Positions 16,083 through 25,683 are shown, numbered from the stretch's first letter. The stretch: 57,063 bases of DNA from Spirochaetales bacterium (GCA_016928415.1 JAFGKU010000027.1:1-57063); one strand, 5' to 3'. The notes: a model not told the origin generated them from the letters alone. Made by a program: numbers and translations.

Positions 16083-16756
16083 TACCCATTTTTATCATCG
16101 TAATTGCGTTTATCATTTTTTTCTTCTTTTTCAACCTCCTTTTGAGCCATGGAAAATTCAAATTCAGCCATTTATTATTTGGCATCCTGTATGGTCTTTC
16201 AGTGGGATTACCCATTACCTTTGCCGGTTATTTTAAATGGTTCTATAAAACCTCCATTGACCCGTACATATTTCTCCTTCTCAGTGTGCTGGCTTTAATT
16301 CCTTTCCTCTATACAAAATGGTATAACATCATTCGCGGGAGAGAATCCCCGTTCCAGGCCATTTTGTTCACCATTGCCATTATTCTCTTTTTTGTATCTT
16401 TTTTTATAGAAGCGCCGTTTAATTTTTCAATAGTAATCATAGGTTGGATCTTTTTAATCACTTATTTTGTGGATGTCTTCAGGTACCCGTATCTCAATTC
16501 AACCTGGCTGGCCGTGATGGTTGATGAAACGGCAAAAGAGGTTCAAACCCGGGGAAAATACAGCGCCAAACCCGTTACTCTCTTTAAACCGATAGGTAAA
16601 AGGTTCGTTACCGGTACTTTGGGTATCAGTCTTATTTCCAAAACCGACCGGGTGATTGCCCGTATCAGTAAAAAGCTGCATAAGAAACTCGGCAGTCCCA
16701 ACCTTGAAGTCTTTTTCACCCAATTAATCAATAAAATCCAATCAAAATCCCCTTAA
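16079..16756 (+). CDS. multi-pass membrane protein of unknown function
   Basis: A 225-residue protein whose ATG overlaps the stop of the regulator gene (ATGA), so the two are coupled. Four or five transmembrane helices fill residues 1-150 (for example PIFIIVIAFIIFFFFFNLLL and AILFTIAIILFFVSFFI). The C-terminal 75 residues are soluble and basic, presumably cytoplasmic (KPIGKRFVTGTLGISLISK). I recognise no family. Pairing of a small regulator with a membrane protein is typical of one-component sensing or resistance modules, in which the membrane partner senses or relieves the regulator. That role is an inference here. Confidence 0.7.
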   Translation: MIPIFIIVIAFIIFFFFFNLLLSHGKFKFSHLLFGILYGLSVGLPITFAGYFKWFYKTSIDPYIFLLLSVLALIPFLYTKWYNIIRGRESPFQAILFTIAIILFFVSFFIEAPFNFSIVIIGWIFLITYFVDVFRYPYLNSTWLAVMVDETAKEVQTRGKYSAKPVTLFKPIGKRFVTGTLGISLISKTDRVIARISKKLHKKLGSPNLEVFFTQLINKIQSKSP

Positions 16757-16773
16757 TTATCCTTATTTATTTC

Positions 16774-16787
16774 ATTTCAAATGAAAT
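16774..16787 (+). promoter_or_regulatory. upstream ATTTCA/TGAAAT half-site pair
   Basis: ATTTCA-AA-TGAAAT lies 16 bases upstream of the -35 box of the 16881 gene. It carries the same half-site as the operator over the -10, with a shorter gap. It may be a second binding site for the 15546 regulator. Confidence 0.4.
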
Positions 16788-16802
16788 TATTTGATTATTC
16801 TA

Positions 16803-16861
16803 TTGACATTTTATTACATTTATACTATTATTTCAATATGAATGAAATAATAGTATAAATG
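16803..16861 (+). promoter_or_regulatory. promoter with a 19-bp perfect inverted repeat (operator)
   Basis: TTGACA (16803-16808), 17-base spacer, TATTAT (16826-16831). The -10 lies within the left arm of a perfect 19-bp inverted repeat (16817-16835 and 16843-16861, 7-base loop). The core ATTTCA-N7-TGAAAT (16830-16848) matches the site at the regulator's own promoter and begins four bases after the start of the -10 in both. The ATG at 16881 follows a strong AAGGAGG. Confidence 0.7.
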
Positions 16862-16880
16862 AATCTTTAAGGAGGTTTTT

Positions 16881-17756
16881 ATGTCTTTCAGAAAAACAGT
16901 AATTACCGTGCTTCAGTTTATCGGTTTATTTGTGGTATACCTCGGGCTTGACTTCTTAAGGGGCCGGCTTATTCCGATGTCACGGGAAATCTCATCCGCA
17001 ATGCCATCAAGTGCGGCAGAACAAATGCCCATCAGTATTTTTCTTTATACCCTTTTTGTTGTGTTGGTTATTATGTATGCCATTAAAAACTCACATTGGC
17101 ATGGACTTAAACTGATAGGGGCCATGATTCTTGTTACAACCGGTTTCCAGACATTCATGGAGCAGATTGATACTGTCGTCTTTATGAAAGCCTTTCCGCT
17201 TTTAACTCCCATTGAACTGACAAAAATAATAATCGGGGAAGTACTGGTGATGGCCCTTTTTGTTACGGCGGCCGTGTTTATCCTGGGTAAATGGAAAAAC
17301 AGGAACAATGAGATAAAAAAACAGGAACCGCTAAGGAACAAATCCTGGTTTTGGAAAATACCCGTCCTCGCCTTCATCTATATGTTCCTGTATTTCCTGT
17401 TCGGTATGTTTCCGATTACCTTTCCCGAAGTAAAGAATTTTTACACCCCCCAGACCGCGGACCTGAATTTTATCATCCTCTTTACAGTGGCATATATCCG
17501 CGGAATACTGTGGGTCCTGCTTTCCCTTCCCGTACTTTACATGATGAGAGGGAAACGAACGGAAACCTATACGGTATTGGTCCTTCTCATAGCGATGATT
17601 CCGGCCCTCGGGCTGCTCATCCCCGGTCCCCTTATGCCGGACATGCCGCGCCTGGCCCATTTCATCGAGATCGTACTCTCAAACGGCTTGTTCGGAATCT
17701 GCATAGTGGCCATGATAGCGAAAAAACCTCCGGTAAATTCCGATGAACCGGCTTAA
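16881..17756 (+). CDS. multi-pass membrane protein of unknown function
   Basis: A 291-residue integral membrane protein with about eight hydrophobic helices (for example VLQFIGLFVVYLGLDFL, YTLFVVLVIMYAI, VLMALFVTAAVFILG, VLVLLIAMIPALGLLI). A short charged loop (KWKNRNNEIKKQEP) splits it into two halves. No family recognised. Its promoter carries a perfect inverted repeat and an operator core shared with the 15546 regulator gene, so it is probably the main regulated target of that regulator. It has a strong AAGGAGG site and is followed by a nested hairpin terminator, so it is a single-gene transcript. Confidence 0.75.
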   Translation: MSFRKTVITVLQFIGLFVVYLGLDFLRGRLIPMSREISSAMPSSAAEQMPISIFLYTLFVVLVIMYAIKNSHWHGLKLIGAMILVTTGFQTFMEQIDTVVFMKAFPLLTPIELTKIIIGEVLVMALFVTAAVFILGKWKNRNNEIKKQEPLRNKSWFWKIPVLAFIYMFLYFLFGMFPITFPEVKNFYTPQTADLNFIILFTVAYIRGILWVLLSLPVLYMMRGKRTETYTVLVLLIAMIPALGLLIPGPLMPDMPRLAHFIEIVLSNGLFGICIVAMIAKKPPVNSDEPA

Positions 17757-17762
17757 ACAACC

Positions 17763-17810
17763 AAAATCGGTTATTGGTCCGGGGCCAGAGTTCGGCTCCG
17801 GGCCGATTTT
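17763..17810 (+). terminator. nested-stem terminator after the 16881 gene
   Basis: Inner stem CCGGGGCC (17779-17786) with GGCTCCGG (17794-17801), one G-U pair in RNA. Outer stem AAAATCGG (17763-17770) with CCGATTTT (17803-17810), the right arm ending in four Ts. Confidence 0.6.
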
Positions 17811-17870
17811 CAATGCCTGCGTTCCAATTTTAATTTGTTTTTTTTTATTTTAGTTGACCATACTACCAGT

Positions 17871-18274
17871 ATGTTTTTTGCACGCCTGATTATCATATTT
17901 AGCATTTTTACTTTCACAGGGTGTTCAACCGATTCATATTCGGCAGACAAAAATCCGTGATCGACGAAAACAGGGAGGCCGACATGAAACTTGAAGGCAG
18001 GTTCACACTTCACGGAGTCTCGGCAGCAGGCGAGAACTGCAAGTTATGGCCGGGCGGCCCTTCACTTGATCCCGGCACTTTTTATCTGGAAGAGGATTTT
18101 TACGGAGATGACGGCATAGATTTTAACAGATCATCGGAGAGAAAAATTCATTCTGTGATAGCCTGTAAAACAACCGGAAATTTCAACACAAAGAAGATCC
18201 GGTTTCATCTGAACAACAATGAATATATTCTTACCATGGATAAGTATATTAAACTAACAACGATTATAGGGTAA
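17871..18274 (+). pseudogene. lipoprotein gene split by a one-base frameshift
   Basis: ATG at 17871 opens a lipoprotein signal sequence ending in a lipobox (FTFTGC, Cys18) and runs to a TGA at 17958-17960. Adding one A to the A5 run at 17949-17953 joins it to the open frame that follows, which would give a 134-residue lipoprotein (junction SADKKSVIDENREADMKLEG). The downstream frame ends at 18274. It has no start of its own except a poor GTG at 17921. The mature part resembles small beta-barrel-like lipoproteins (KLEGRFTLHG) but I assign no function. It may be a true pseudogene, a slippage-switched gene or a sequencing error in the homopolymer. Confidence 0.6.
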
Positions 18275-18349
18275 ACTCTCCAAAATCACCAATATATAAC
18301 ACTAGTTTGGCTGATGCTAAGAGAAATTTAAAAAAAATCCGCGCTTTAC

Positions 18350-18378
18350 TTGACTTTTTTAAAATGCGGGGATATATT
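18350..18378 (+). promoter_or_regulatory. promoter for the C25-like protease gene
   Basis: TTGACT (18350-18355), 17-base spacer, TATATT (18373-18378), giving a long untranslated leader of about 170 bases before the ATG at 18554. I see no known riboswitch in the leader. Confidence 0.65.
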
Positions 18379-18553
18379 GCGGCATACACTCCACATTTTT
18401 TATACACACAGACACACCCTTAGACACTCAGGCAGTCCATACCAGGTAAAAATTCATTTACCCGTCAATGGTCTGTCTCCGAAGCGCACCGGTTATGAAA
18501 CGTGGTTGAGTACCCGGAACACGAGCGTTAGTAAAGAATAGTGAGGTTAAAAA

Positions 18554-21500
18554 ATGTTTAGAAAAAGTGTTTTATTTATTTTGGGGATACTTCTGTTTTC
18601 CCCGGTCAACACAGCCGTTTTCGGGCAAACGTCCATAGATCTTCCGTATAAACATGTAGATATCACGTCTATAAACGGAAAAGCCGACTTTAAAGGGACA
18701 GGCCTTTACGGTAAACCGGGACAACCCAATCTTCCCTTTTACACGGTTACTTTCCTGGTACCGGAAAGCACGGATTTAAGTAAAGTAACGGCAGGAATTG
18801 AAAATCTTTCAGAATCGGAACTTGAAGGTACATACACAGTGGAACCGGCCCTGCCTCCCACGATCAGGGGGGAAATTGCCTGGCCCGGGGGTCTTGATAT
18901 CGTGGACGGCAAAGACGTTGCCGTGTACGGTAAAAACACCTATTTTCCTGTCAGCTGCCGGGGACCTGTCGTTACCGGTAAATTACGGCAGTACAAGATA
19001 GTGGAAGCGACCGTGTATCCGGTGCGGTACAATCCCGTTACGGGGAAATTAAAAACAATAACGTCCGGTGTATTAACGTTATACGGTCTGCCGGCGGCAA
19101 ATACGAAGGGCATACTGCCTTTATCGCCGGTACAGCCGGAAAAGGGAAGCCTGGATGAAAAGATCAAGCAGCAGCTTGAAAAAATCATCATTAATGATGC
19201 GGATATAGGGCAGTACCCGCTGACCGCTGCCAGGTCAGCCGCAAGTGCCAGTGTCACCTATGTCATTATAACTACCGAGGCAATATCTTCTTCCTCGTCA
19301 CAGCTTGCCAATTTTATCACTCATAAAGAATTGCTGGGCTTCAATGTGATACTGGCAACGGAAGGCACCTGGGGCGGCGGCACGGGAGATACGGCCAGCG
19401 ACCGGATACGCGACTGGCTTAAAACCAGTTACCTGTCCCGGAATATCGCCTACGCATTGCTTATCGGTAATCCCGATACGGGAACGGGTGATATACCGAT
19501 GAAAATGAGCTGGCCAAGGTCCTACGCCGACACGGACAGGAATGCACCGACGGATTTTTACTACGCCGAACTCTCGGGCAACTGGGACGCGAACGGGAAC
19601 GGTGTTTTCGGTGAAGGCGATGATCTTTCAAACGTCATTGCAGGCGGAGCGGACAAATACGCCGAAATAGCCGTGGGCCGCATACCCTATTACGGCAATA
19701 CGGATGATCTCGATCATATCCTGGCCAAGACAATCGCTTATGAGAACTCCTCGGACACGGCATGGAGGCGGAATATACTTCTGCCCATGAAGCCGTCCGA
19801 TGCAAGCACCCCCGGTTTTCAACTTGGTGAGGCGATAAAAAACAATTATGCATCCCCGGCTGGTTTTGCTAGCCACAGGGTTTATGATGAGATAAACAGT
19901 TATTCCGGACTCACAATAGAGGATGTGCTCGCTCTGGATCCTCCGGTTGAAACAATGCCTTGCACGGAATTGAACGTTACCGATGCCTGGAAGAACAAAC
20001 CGTTCGGAACGGTAATCTGGTGGACCCATGGCTGGTCGCAGGGCGCCTCCAGTATCATGTCTTCCACGGGCGCCCTTACCCTGAACGACAATTATCCCGC
20101 TTTCACGTTCCAGGTGAGCTGCAACAACTCCGAACCGGAAATCAGCAGCAACCTTTCCTATACCCTTCTCAAGAACGGGGCCATAGCCACGGTTGGAGCT
20201 ACTAGGGTTTCCTGGTACTGGATCGGTGAATCCGTATTCACCCGTGAAACACCGTCCACATCGAACGCCGGCATGTCACACTCATACGCGGGCTACCTGA
20301 TCGAGGAAGGCATGCCATGCGGTCATGCCCTCAATGCCCTCAAGGCGGCATCGGAACCGTACGGCATGTGGATGAACTGGGTCGATTTCAATATTTACGG
20401 TGATCCTTCCGTCGGGCTCGGCGAGATAGACAGCCCCGGGGAAAAGCAGGCGGTGTTTGCCGTCAACGCGGGTGGAGATGCCTATACGGCCAATGACGGC
20501 ACGGTCTATTCCGCCGACACGAATTTTACAGGCGGGAGCACGGCTGCTACCACGGCTGCCATAAACGGCACCGATGATGATGCCCTTTACCAGAGCGAAC
20601 GGTGGGGAGCATGCAGCTACAGTGTTCCCGGCCTGGAAAACGGCACCTACGAACTGAAATTCCAGTTTGCCGAAACGTACTGGACCGCGACTAACGCAAG
20701 GGTTTTCGACGTTGCCGTGGAAGGGGGAACGGTGATGGATAATCTGGATATTGTTGACAATGCCGGATACAATACGGCTTATGATTTTGTGAAAAAGATA
20801 GAACTTACTGACGGTGAACTGAACATCGCTTTTACCGGTGCAACGGTGGACCAGCCGAAGATCAGCGCTTTTGCCGTGTACAGGCTGGTTGCCCAGAACG
20901 TACCGCCGGTGGCAAACGCCGGCCCGGATCAAAACGCCAATGTTCAAACCCCGGTTCAACTGGACGCCTCCGGCTCCTATGATCCGGATAACGGTCCTCA
21001 GCCGCTCACCTACTCCTGGGAGTGGCAGTACGGCCAACCGGACAGCCAGACGGCACCGTTAAACAACCCGACGGCAATGAATCCCGTTTTTACGCCGCTT
21101 TACGCGGGCAGTTATTCCCTGAAGTTGACGGTATCGGACGGTACCAAGGCATCCATCGATTATGTCATGATCAAGGTTACTTCGGTCAACGTGGCGCCGG
21201 TACCGGTCATTGGCGGCGATAAATTGAAGTTCGCCATTGTCAATCAGCCGTTGACACTTGACGCATCAGGTTCTTATGACCCTGATTCCAGCCCGGCTTC
21301 CCTTTCTTATAGATGGTATGTATACGCATCGAGCTGCGGAATCGTAACGCTTTCCAGTTTGTCAAGTTCCGTAACTACTTTTACGGCCACCGGCACCGGT
21401 TCTGCAACCATCGGCCTGACCCTCTCCGATGGCGAAGCCTATAATTACGGATACGTCAACATCCTCGTGGAAGAAAGCACCGCATCACCGGTTGTTGCCG

Positions 21501-23128
21501 TTAACTGCGGCGGCGGTGACTATACCGCGACAAACGGCACGGTTTATTCGGCGGATAATTATTTTACAGGCGGTGAAGCGGCCGTAACGGCGTCTCCCAT
21601 TGATGCCACGGAAGACGACGTTCTTTACCGGACAGAGAGATGGGGAACATCCTCTTACGCCATTCCCCTTCCCAATGCACGGTACAGGGTGAAGATCCAA
21701 TTTGCAGAAACTTACTGGGATGCCGCGGCGCAGCGTTCCTTTGAAGTGAACCTGGAAGGTCGGACAATAAACAGCCAGTTCGATATTTTCGCGGCGGCAG
21801 GCGGCAAGAACAGGGCTTATGATATGGCCCAGTACGCAGACGTTACCGACGGTGTCCTTAATATCAATTTCCAAAACCCCACGGCAGACCAGCCGAAAAT
21901 CAATGCGTTTGTCGTTTACTCCTTTGAGACAACGCCTTCCATTCAGCTTCCCGGCAGGATAGAGGCGGAGAATTACAGGGACGGCGGCGAAGGCGCAGGG
22001 TACCACGACCTTACCCCCGGGAACCTGGGCGGCCAGTACAGGACCGACAGCGTGGATATCGAAGCGACAACCGATGCAGGCGCCGGTTATAATGTAGGCT
22101 GGATCGATTCAGGTGAATGGCTTGCTTATGATGTCGATGTGGCTGCGACAGGCACGTATCGCATTGAAGCAAGGGTTGCCTCGGGCGTTACGGGCACAAA
22201 ACAACTATCCGTTCTTATAGACGGACAGAACGCAGTCTCCGGCCTGGCATTTTCAAATGCCGACGGGTGGCAGGCATGGACCACCATCACCTCGCAGGAC
22301 ATATCCCTGACGGCAGGGAAACATGAACTCAAAGCGGTCATGACAGCAGGAGGATTCAACCTGAATTACATCGATGTGGTTGCTCCTGCCAATGCGGCAC
22401 CGGTGGCCAATGCGGGACCTGACCAGGCGGTGACGGTCAATAACACGGTTATCCTTGATGGAAGCGGTTCCTACGATCCGGATAACGGTCCGGGCCCGTT
22501 AACCTATGCCTGGAAAGTCGAACAGGCGGCAGGAGCTGTCACCATGAGCAGTACTACGGCCAACAGGCCGACTTTCACTCCGACGGCAATCGGGGATTAT
22601 ACCTTCTCGCTCATGACATCCGACGGTGCCCTCGGGTCCGAAAAAGACACGGTGGTTATCCACGTGCGGCAGGCCGTTTCACCGAATCTTGTCAAAAACG
22701 GCGACTTTGCATCAGGAAATACCGATTGGACGGCATTTACCCAGACCCCTGAAGCCGCGGCTACACATACGTTTGTCAATGGCACGTACAAGGCGGTAAT
22801 AACCAATGCAGGCCAGCAGACCTGGCACATTTCTCTCTCCCAGCCCGGGGTCAACCTGGAAAACGGTAAAAAATACACCCTTTCCTTTGATGCCAGAACA
22901 ACATCCGGCATTCCCACTCTCGAAGCACTTCTGCAGCGTGAAGGCGGTGACTGGGCCCTGTACAGCCCTGTACTGACACCGCAGATAACGACAAGCTGGC
23001 AGAATTTTTCAGTTGACTTCATGATGACAGCCGGTTCAGACCCTAATGCCCGGCTTCAATTCTCATTAGGTAACCAGGGTTTGAACACGATTGAACTGGA
23101 TAATATTTCCGTAAAGGAAATCGATTAA
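18554..23128 (+). CDS. secreted gingipain-like (C25) cysteine protease with malectin, PKD and CBM modules
   Basis: A 1,524-residue exported multidomain protein. A signal peptide ends near residue 25 (VFGQ). A propeptide-like region (about 26-230) precedes a peptidase C25 domain (about 230-630) with likely catalytic His492 (WWTHGW) and Cys523 (FQVSCNN). Next come malectin-like module 1 (634-780), two PKD domains (about 785-975, each with LDASGSYDPD), malectin-like module 2 (about 980-1125), a CBM6 (about 1130-1270, RIEAENY), a third PKD (about 1275-1370) and a C-terminal CBM4/9-like jelly roll (about 1377-1524). Gingipain-type enzymes cleave after Arg or Lys. The carbohydrate modules suggest it acts on glycoproteins or is tethered to a polysaccharide. 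It is a single gene with its own promoter, GAGG site and terminator. Confidence 0.85.
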   Translation: MFRKSVLFILGILLFSPVNTAVFGQTSIDLPYKHVDITSINGKADFKGTGLYGKPGQPNLPFYTVTFLVPESTDLSKVTAGIENLSESELEGTYTVEPALPPTIRGEIAWPGGLDIVDGKDVAVYGKNTYFPVSCRGPVVTGKLRQYKIVEATVYPVRYNPVTGKLKTITSGVLTLYGLPAANTKGILPLSPVQPEKGSLDEKIKQQLEKIIINDADIGQYPLTAARSAASASVTYVIITTEAISSSSSQLANFITHKELLGFNVILATEGTWGGGTGDTASDRIRDWLKTSYLSRNIAYALLIGNPDTGTGDIPMKMSWPRSYADTDRNAPTDFYYAELSGNWDANGNGVFGEGDDLSNVIAGGADKYAEIAVGRIPYYGNTDDLDHILAKTIAYENSSDTAWRRNILLPMKPSDASTPGFQLGEAIKNNYASPAGFASHRVYDEINSYSGLTIEDVLALDPPVETMPCTELNVTDAWKNKPFGTVIWWTHGWSQGASSIMSSTGALTLNDNYPAFTFQVSCNNSEPEISSNLSYTLLKNGAIATVGATRVSWYWIGESVFTRETPSTSNAGMSHSYAGYLIEEGMPCGHALNALKAASEPYGMWMNWVDFNIYGDPSVGLGEIDSPGEKQAVFAVNAGGDAYTANDGTVYSADTNFTGGSTAATTAAINGTDDDALYQSERWGACSYSVPGLENGTYELKFQFAETYWTATNARVFDVAVEGGTVMDNLDIVDNAGYNTAYDFVKKIELTDGELNIAFTGATVDQPKISAFAVYRLVAQNVPPVANAGPDQNANVQTPVQLDASGSYDPDNGPQPLTYSWEWQYGQPDSQTAPLNNPTAMNPVFTPLYAGSYSLKLTVSDGTKASIDYVMIKVTSVNVAPVPVIGGDKLKFAIVNQPLTLDASGSYDPDSSPASLSYRWYVYASSCGIVTLSSLSSSVTTFTATGTGSATIGLTLSDGEAYNYGYVNILVEESTASPVVAVNCGGGDYTATNGTVYSADNYFTGGEAAVTASPIDATEDDVLYRTERWGTSSYAIPLPNARYRVKIQFAETYWDAAAQRSFEVNLEGRTINSQFDIFAAAGGKNRAYDMAQYADVTDGVLNINFQNPTADQPKINAFVVYSFETTPSIQLPGRIEAENYRDGGEGAGYHDLTPGNLGGQYRTDSVDIEATTDAGAGYNVGWIDSGEWLAYDVDVAATGTYRIEARVASGVTGTKQLSVLIDGQNAVSGLAFSNADGWQAWTTITSQDISLTAGKHELKAVMTAGGFNLNYIDVVAPANAAPVANAGPDQAVTVNNTVILDGSGSYDPDNGPGPLTYAWKVEQAAGAVTMSSTTANRPTFTPTAIGDYTFSLMTSDGALGSEKDTVVIHVRQAVSPNLVKNGDFASGNTDWTAFTQTPEAAATHTFVNGTYKAVITNAGQQTWHISLSQPGVNLENGKKYTLSFDARTTSGIPTLEALLQREGGDWALYSPVLTPQITTSWQNFSVDFMMTAGSDPNARLQFSLGNQGLNTIELDNISVKEID

Positions 23129-23151
23129 CAAGGCAACCGCTTAATATTTTC

Positions 23152-23183
23152 AAAAAACCCTGTCAAATAGGCAGGGTTTTTTT
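23152..23183 (+). terminator. rho-independent terminator after the C25 protease gene
   Basis: CCCTG (23158-23162) pairs with CAGGG (23172-23176). The A6 before it pairs with the following T7, as in a classic bidirectional-looking terminator. Confidence 0.8.
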
Positions 23184-23301
23184 ATGTTCCGGAAATTATT
23201 ATCTCAATCGATGCAGAAAGGATAATTGACAATTAGCCGGAGTTTTATATTGCAAATGACATTTAAATCCATTATCATCTAGTTTGTTAAAGAGCACCCT
23301 T

Positions 23302-25653
23302 ATGCATGCGGAAAATAAGGATAAAACACAAAACTCCAAACCACTCACTTTAGGACTATTAACCGAACAGATCGAGTACAGGTATCAGCGAAAAATTTTA
23401 TCCGGCATCATGGACGTATGCTCAAAAAATCAAATCAACCTGGTTTGTTTCGCGGGCGGGGCGCTTAAATCTCCATACGGTTATGAAACTGAAAGAAACA
23501 GAATTTTTGCTCTGGTAAACCGTGAATTGCTGGACGGCCTGTTGCTTATGTCAGGGTCCCTCTGTAATTTTGTCACGCAAGAAGAGCTGCAGGAATTCTG
23601 CGCCGGGTTTTCCCCCCTGCCCATAGTGAGCATTGCCATACCCATTCCCGGCATACCCAGTGTTGTTATAGACAACACCAGGGGGTTATCGGATCTCATC
23701 ACCCATATTATCAAAGTGCATCAATGCCGGCGGATCGCATTTATCAAGGGACCGGAAGGTAATCCGGAAGCGATGCTCCGTTATAAAGTTTTTACAGAAA
23801 CACTCGAAAAAAACGGCGTTCCCGTCATCGAAGATTTAATCGCTTCGGGGGATTTCAGGCCGTCCACCGGTGTTTCCGCCGTGTCTTACCTTTTAAACCA
23901 TGAAAATATTGATATAAATGCAATGCTCTCGGAGAGTGACGATACATCGGTAGGCGCCATTGAAGCCCTGAAAAAACGGGGCGTCCTTTTCACTGAATCA
24001 AACACCGCTAAGCCCAATATAGACGCCATAGTGGCCGCCAATGATAATATGGCCATCGGGGCGCTTGAAGCCCTGGTTCATAAAGGCATCCAGGTTCCGG
24101 ATGATCTTATAATCACCGGATTTGACGACCAGGAAGAAGCCGAATTCGTCTCCCCTCCATTGACAACGGTTTATCAGCCGCTATATGAACAGGGCGGCAA
24201 GGCGGTTGAGTTAATGTTACGACTGTTACGGAATGAAAAAACGGAAGCTCAAGTGACACTTCCCACCAGGCTCCTTATACGGGAATCCTGCGGGTGCCTT
24301 TCCCTCCCAACCGGCCCGAAAGCTGATGGAAAGTTTGAGGATGTCTCCATTCAGTTCATGAATACGATGGGTTCTTTAATGGAAAAAACAAAGGTGCCGG
24401 ATGCGGAGAAAAAGCTGAAATCCCTTATTGAACGGCATTTATCCGGCAGGCCTTTTCTTGAGTTTTTCAATCAGATTATCAAGGAGGAATTTTACTCCCA
24501 CGGGGACGTGTCCCTGTGGAAAGAAATCATCCATAAACTCATTAACAACCTGCCCATGTCTGTTCCCTCCCCGGATAAACAGAAAGAGTCAAAAGAGCAA
24601 TTATTGTACGCATTGTTGAAGGTTGAAGAACTGCTTAAACGGGCCGAAGCGTATAACCGGTTGAAGGAGGAAACGAAATTCATGCAATTGCGAAGCCTCA
24701 TTCAATCCATGTCCATGCCCATGGAAATCGACAAGCTGAAACAGGCTTTATCAATGGAATTGAAGGATTTCGGCATCCGGGGCTTTTTCCTTTCTTTATA
24801 TGACAACGGGGATAACAACCAGGACCTTTCCCGTTTTATCATGGGATACAGTAAATACGACGATTTCCATGCTCCTGCCGGGCCTGTTGTTTTTCCTTCA
24901 AATCAACTCATCCCGGGAAAATACCTGCTCAGTACAAAAAACCGGTATGCCTATGTTGCGGAACCCCTTTTCATCGGCGAGGAGCACTACGGCTTTGCCG
25001 TGTTCGACATATCGGACAGGGAATTCTTTTTTTACGAAACACTCAGGGGACAGATCAGCAATGCCCTCAAACGGTCTTTTCTGCTGCAAAGGAGAATCGA
25101 AGCGGAAGAAAAATTGAAGGAAGCAATGAATGAACTGGAGGCGTCCAACAAAAAACTCGAAAAAATCTCGTTACAGGATGAGTTGTCAGGACTGAACAAC
25201 CGAAGGGGGTTCTATGGTGCCGCTCAATTGTACTTTAACCTGGCAAAAAGACGCGATGATGATTTTCTACTCTTTTACTTTGACCTGGACGGTCTTAAGA
25301 ATATCAATGACACCTATGGACACCAGGAAGGCGATGTCGCCCTTGTTGAGGCATCCAAAGTCCTGAAGGACACCTTCCGCAGCACCGATATCCTCGGGAG
25401 GATCGGCGGTGATGAATTTGTCGTGTTAGGTGACAGACTTCATAAATATGACCTCCACGGCATTATGGCACGGCTCGAGGGAAAACTGGCGGAATGCAAC
25501 GCGAACATCAATAAACCGTATACGATCTCCCTGAGTTACGGCGTGGTTATCCAGGACGCACAGTGGCAGTGGAACAGTCTCGATGATTTAATGGCGGAAG
25601 CGGATAGAAAGCTTTATGAAGTTAAAAAATCTAAGAAATTTTACGACAAATAG
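23302..25653 (+). CDS. diguanylate cyclase with LacI-type ligand-binding sensor domain
   Basis: A 783-residue cytoplasmic signalling protein. Residues about 15-330 form a periplasmic-binding-protein-like (LacI/GalR-type) sugar sensor (LTLGLLTEQIEYRYQRKILS, DGLLLMSG, DLIITGFDDQEEAEFV) without the usual DNA-binding helix-turn-helix. A RESCGC motif, a helical linker with a possible GAF-like segment, and a coiled coil (about 605-625) follow. The C-terminal GGDEF domain is complete: GGDEF at 702-706, the RxxD inhibitory site five residues before it (RSTD), and DELSGLNNRRGF at its start. It should make c-di-GMP in response to a small ligand, probably a sugar. I take ATG 23302 over a TTG at 23284. 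This fusion is frequent in spirochaetes. Confidence 0.9.
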   Translation: MHAENKDKTQNSKPLTLGLLTEQIEYRYQRKILSGIMDVCSKNQINLVCFAGGALKSPYGYETERNRIFALVNRELLDGLLLMSGSLCNFVTQEELQEFCAGFSPLPIVSIAIPIPGIPSVVIDNTRGLSDLITHIIKVHQCRRIAFIKGPEGNPEAMLRYKVFTETLEKNGVPVIEDLIASGDFRPSTGVSAVSYLLNHENIDINAMLSESDDTSVGAIEALKKRGVLFTESNTAKPNIDAIVAANDNMAIGALEALVHKGIQVPDDLIITGFDDQEEAEFVSPPLTTVYQPLYEQGGKAVELMLRLLRNEKTEAQVTLPTRLLIRESCGCLSLPTGPKADGKFEDVSIQFMNTMGSLMEKTKVPDAEKKLKSLIERHLSGRPFLEFFNQIIKEEFYSHGDVSLWKEIIHKLINNLPMSVPSPDKQKESKEQLLYALLKVEELLKRAEAYNRLKEETKFMQLRSLIQSMSMPMEIDKLKQALSMELKDFGIRGFFLSLYDNGDNNQDLSRFIMGYSKYDDFHAPAGPVVFPSNQLIPGKYLLSTKNRYAYVAEPLFIGEEHYGFAVFDISDREFFFYETLRGQISNALKRSFLLQRRIEAEEKLKEAMNELEASNKKLEKISLQDELSGLNNRRGFYGAAQLYFNLAKRRDDDFLLFYFDLDGLKNINDTYGHQEGDVALVEASKVLKDTFRSTDILGRIGGDEFVVLGDRLHKYDLHGIMARLEGKLAECNANINKPYTISLSYGVVIQDAQWQWNSLDDLMAEADRKLYEVKKSKKFYDK

Positions 25654-25683
25654 ACGATGAATCGAATCCAAAATTAATAACGC

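Noticed and set aside
18379..18553. c-di-GMP or other riboswitch in the long leader of the C25 protease gene
   Set aside because: The conserved core motifs of known riboswitches could not be recognised. The leader contains GC-rich pieces but no clear aptamer.
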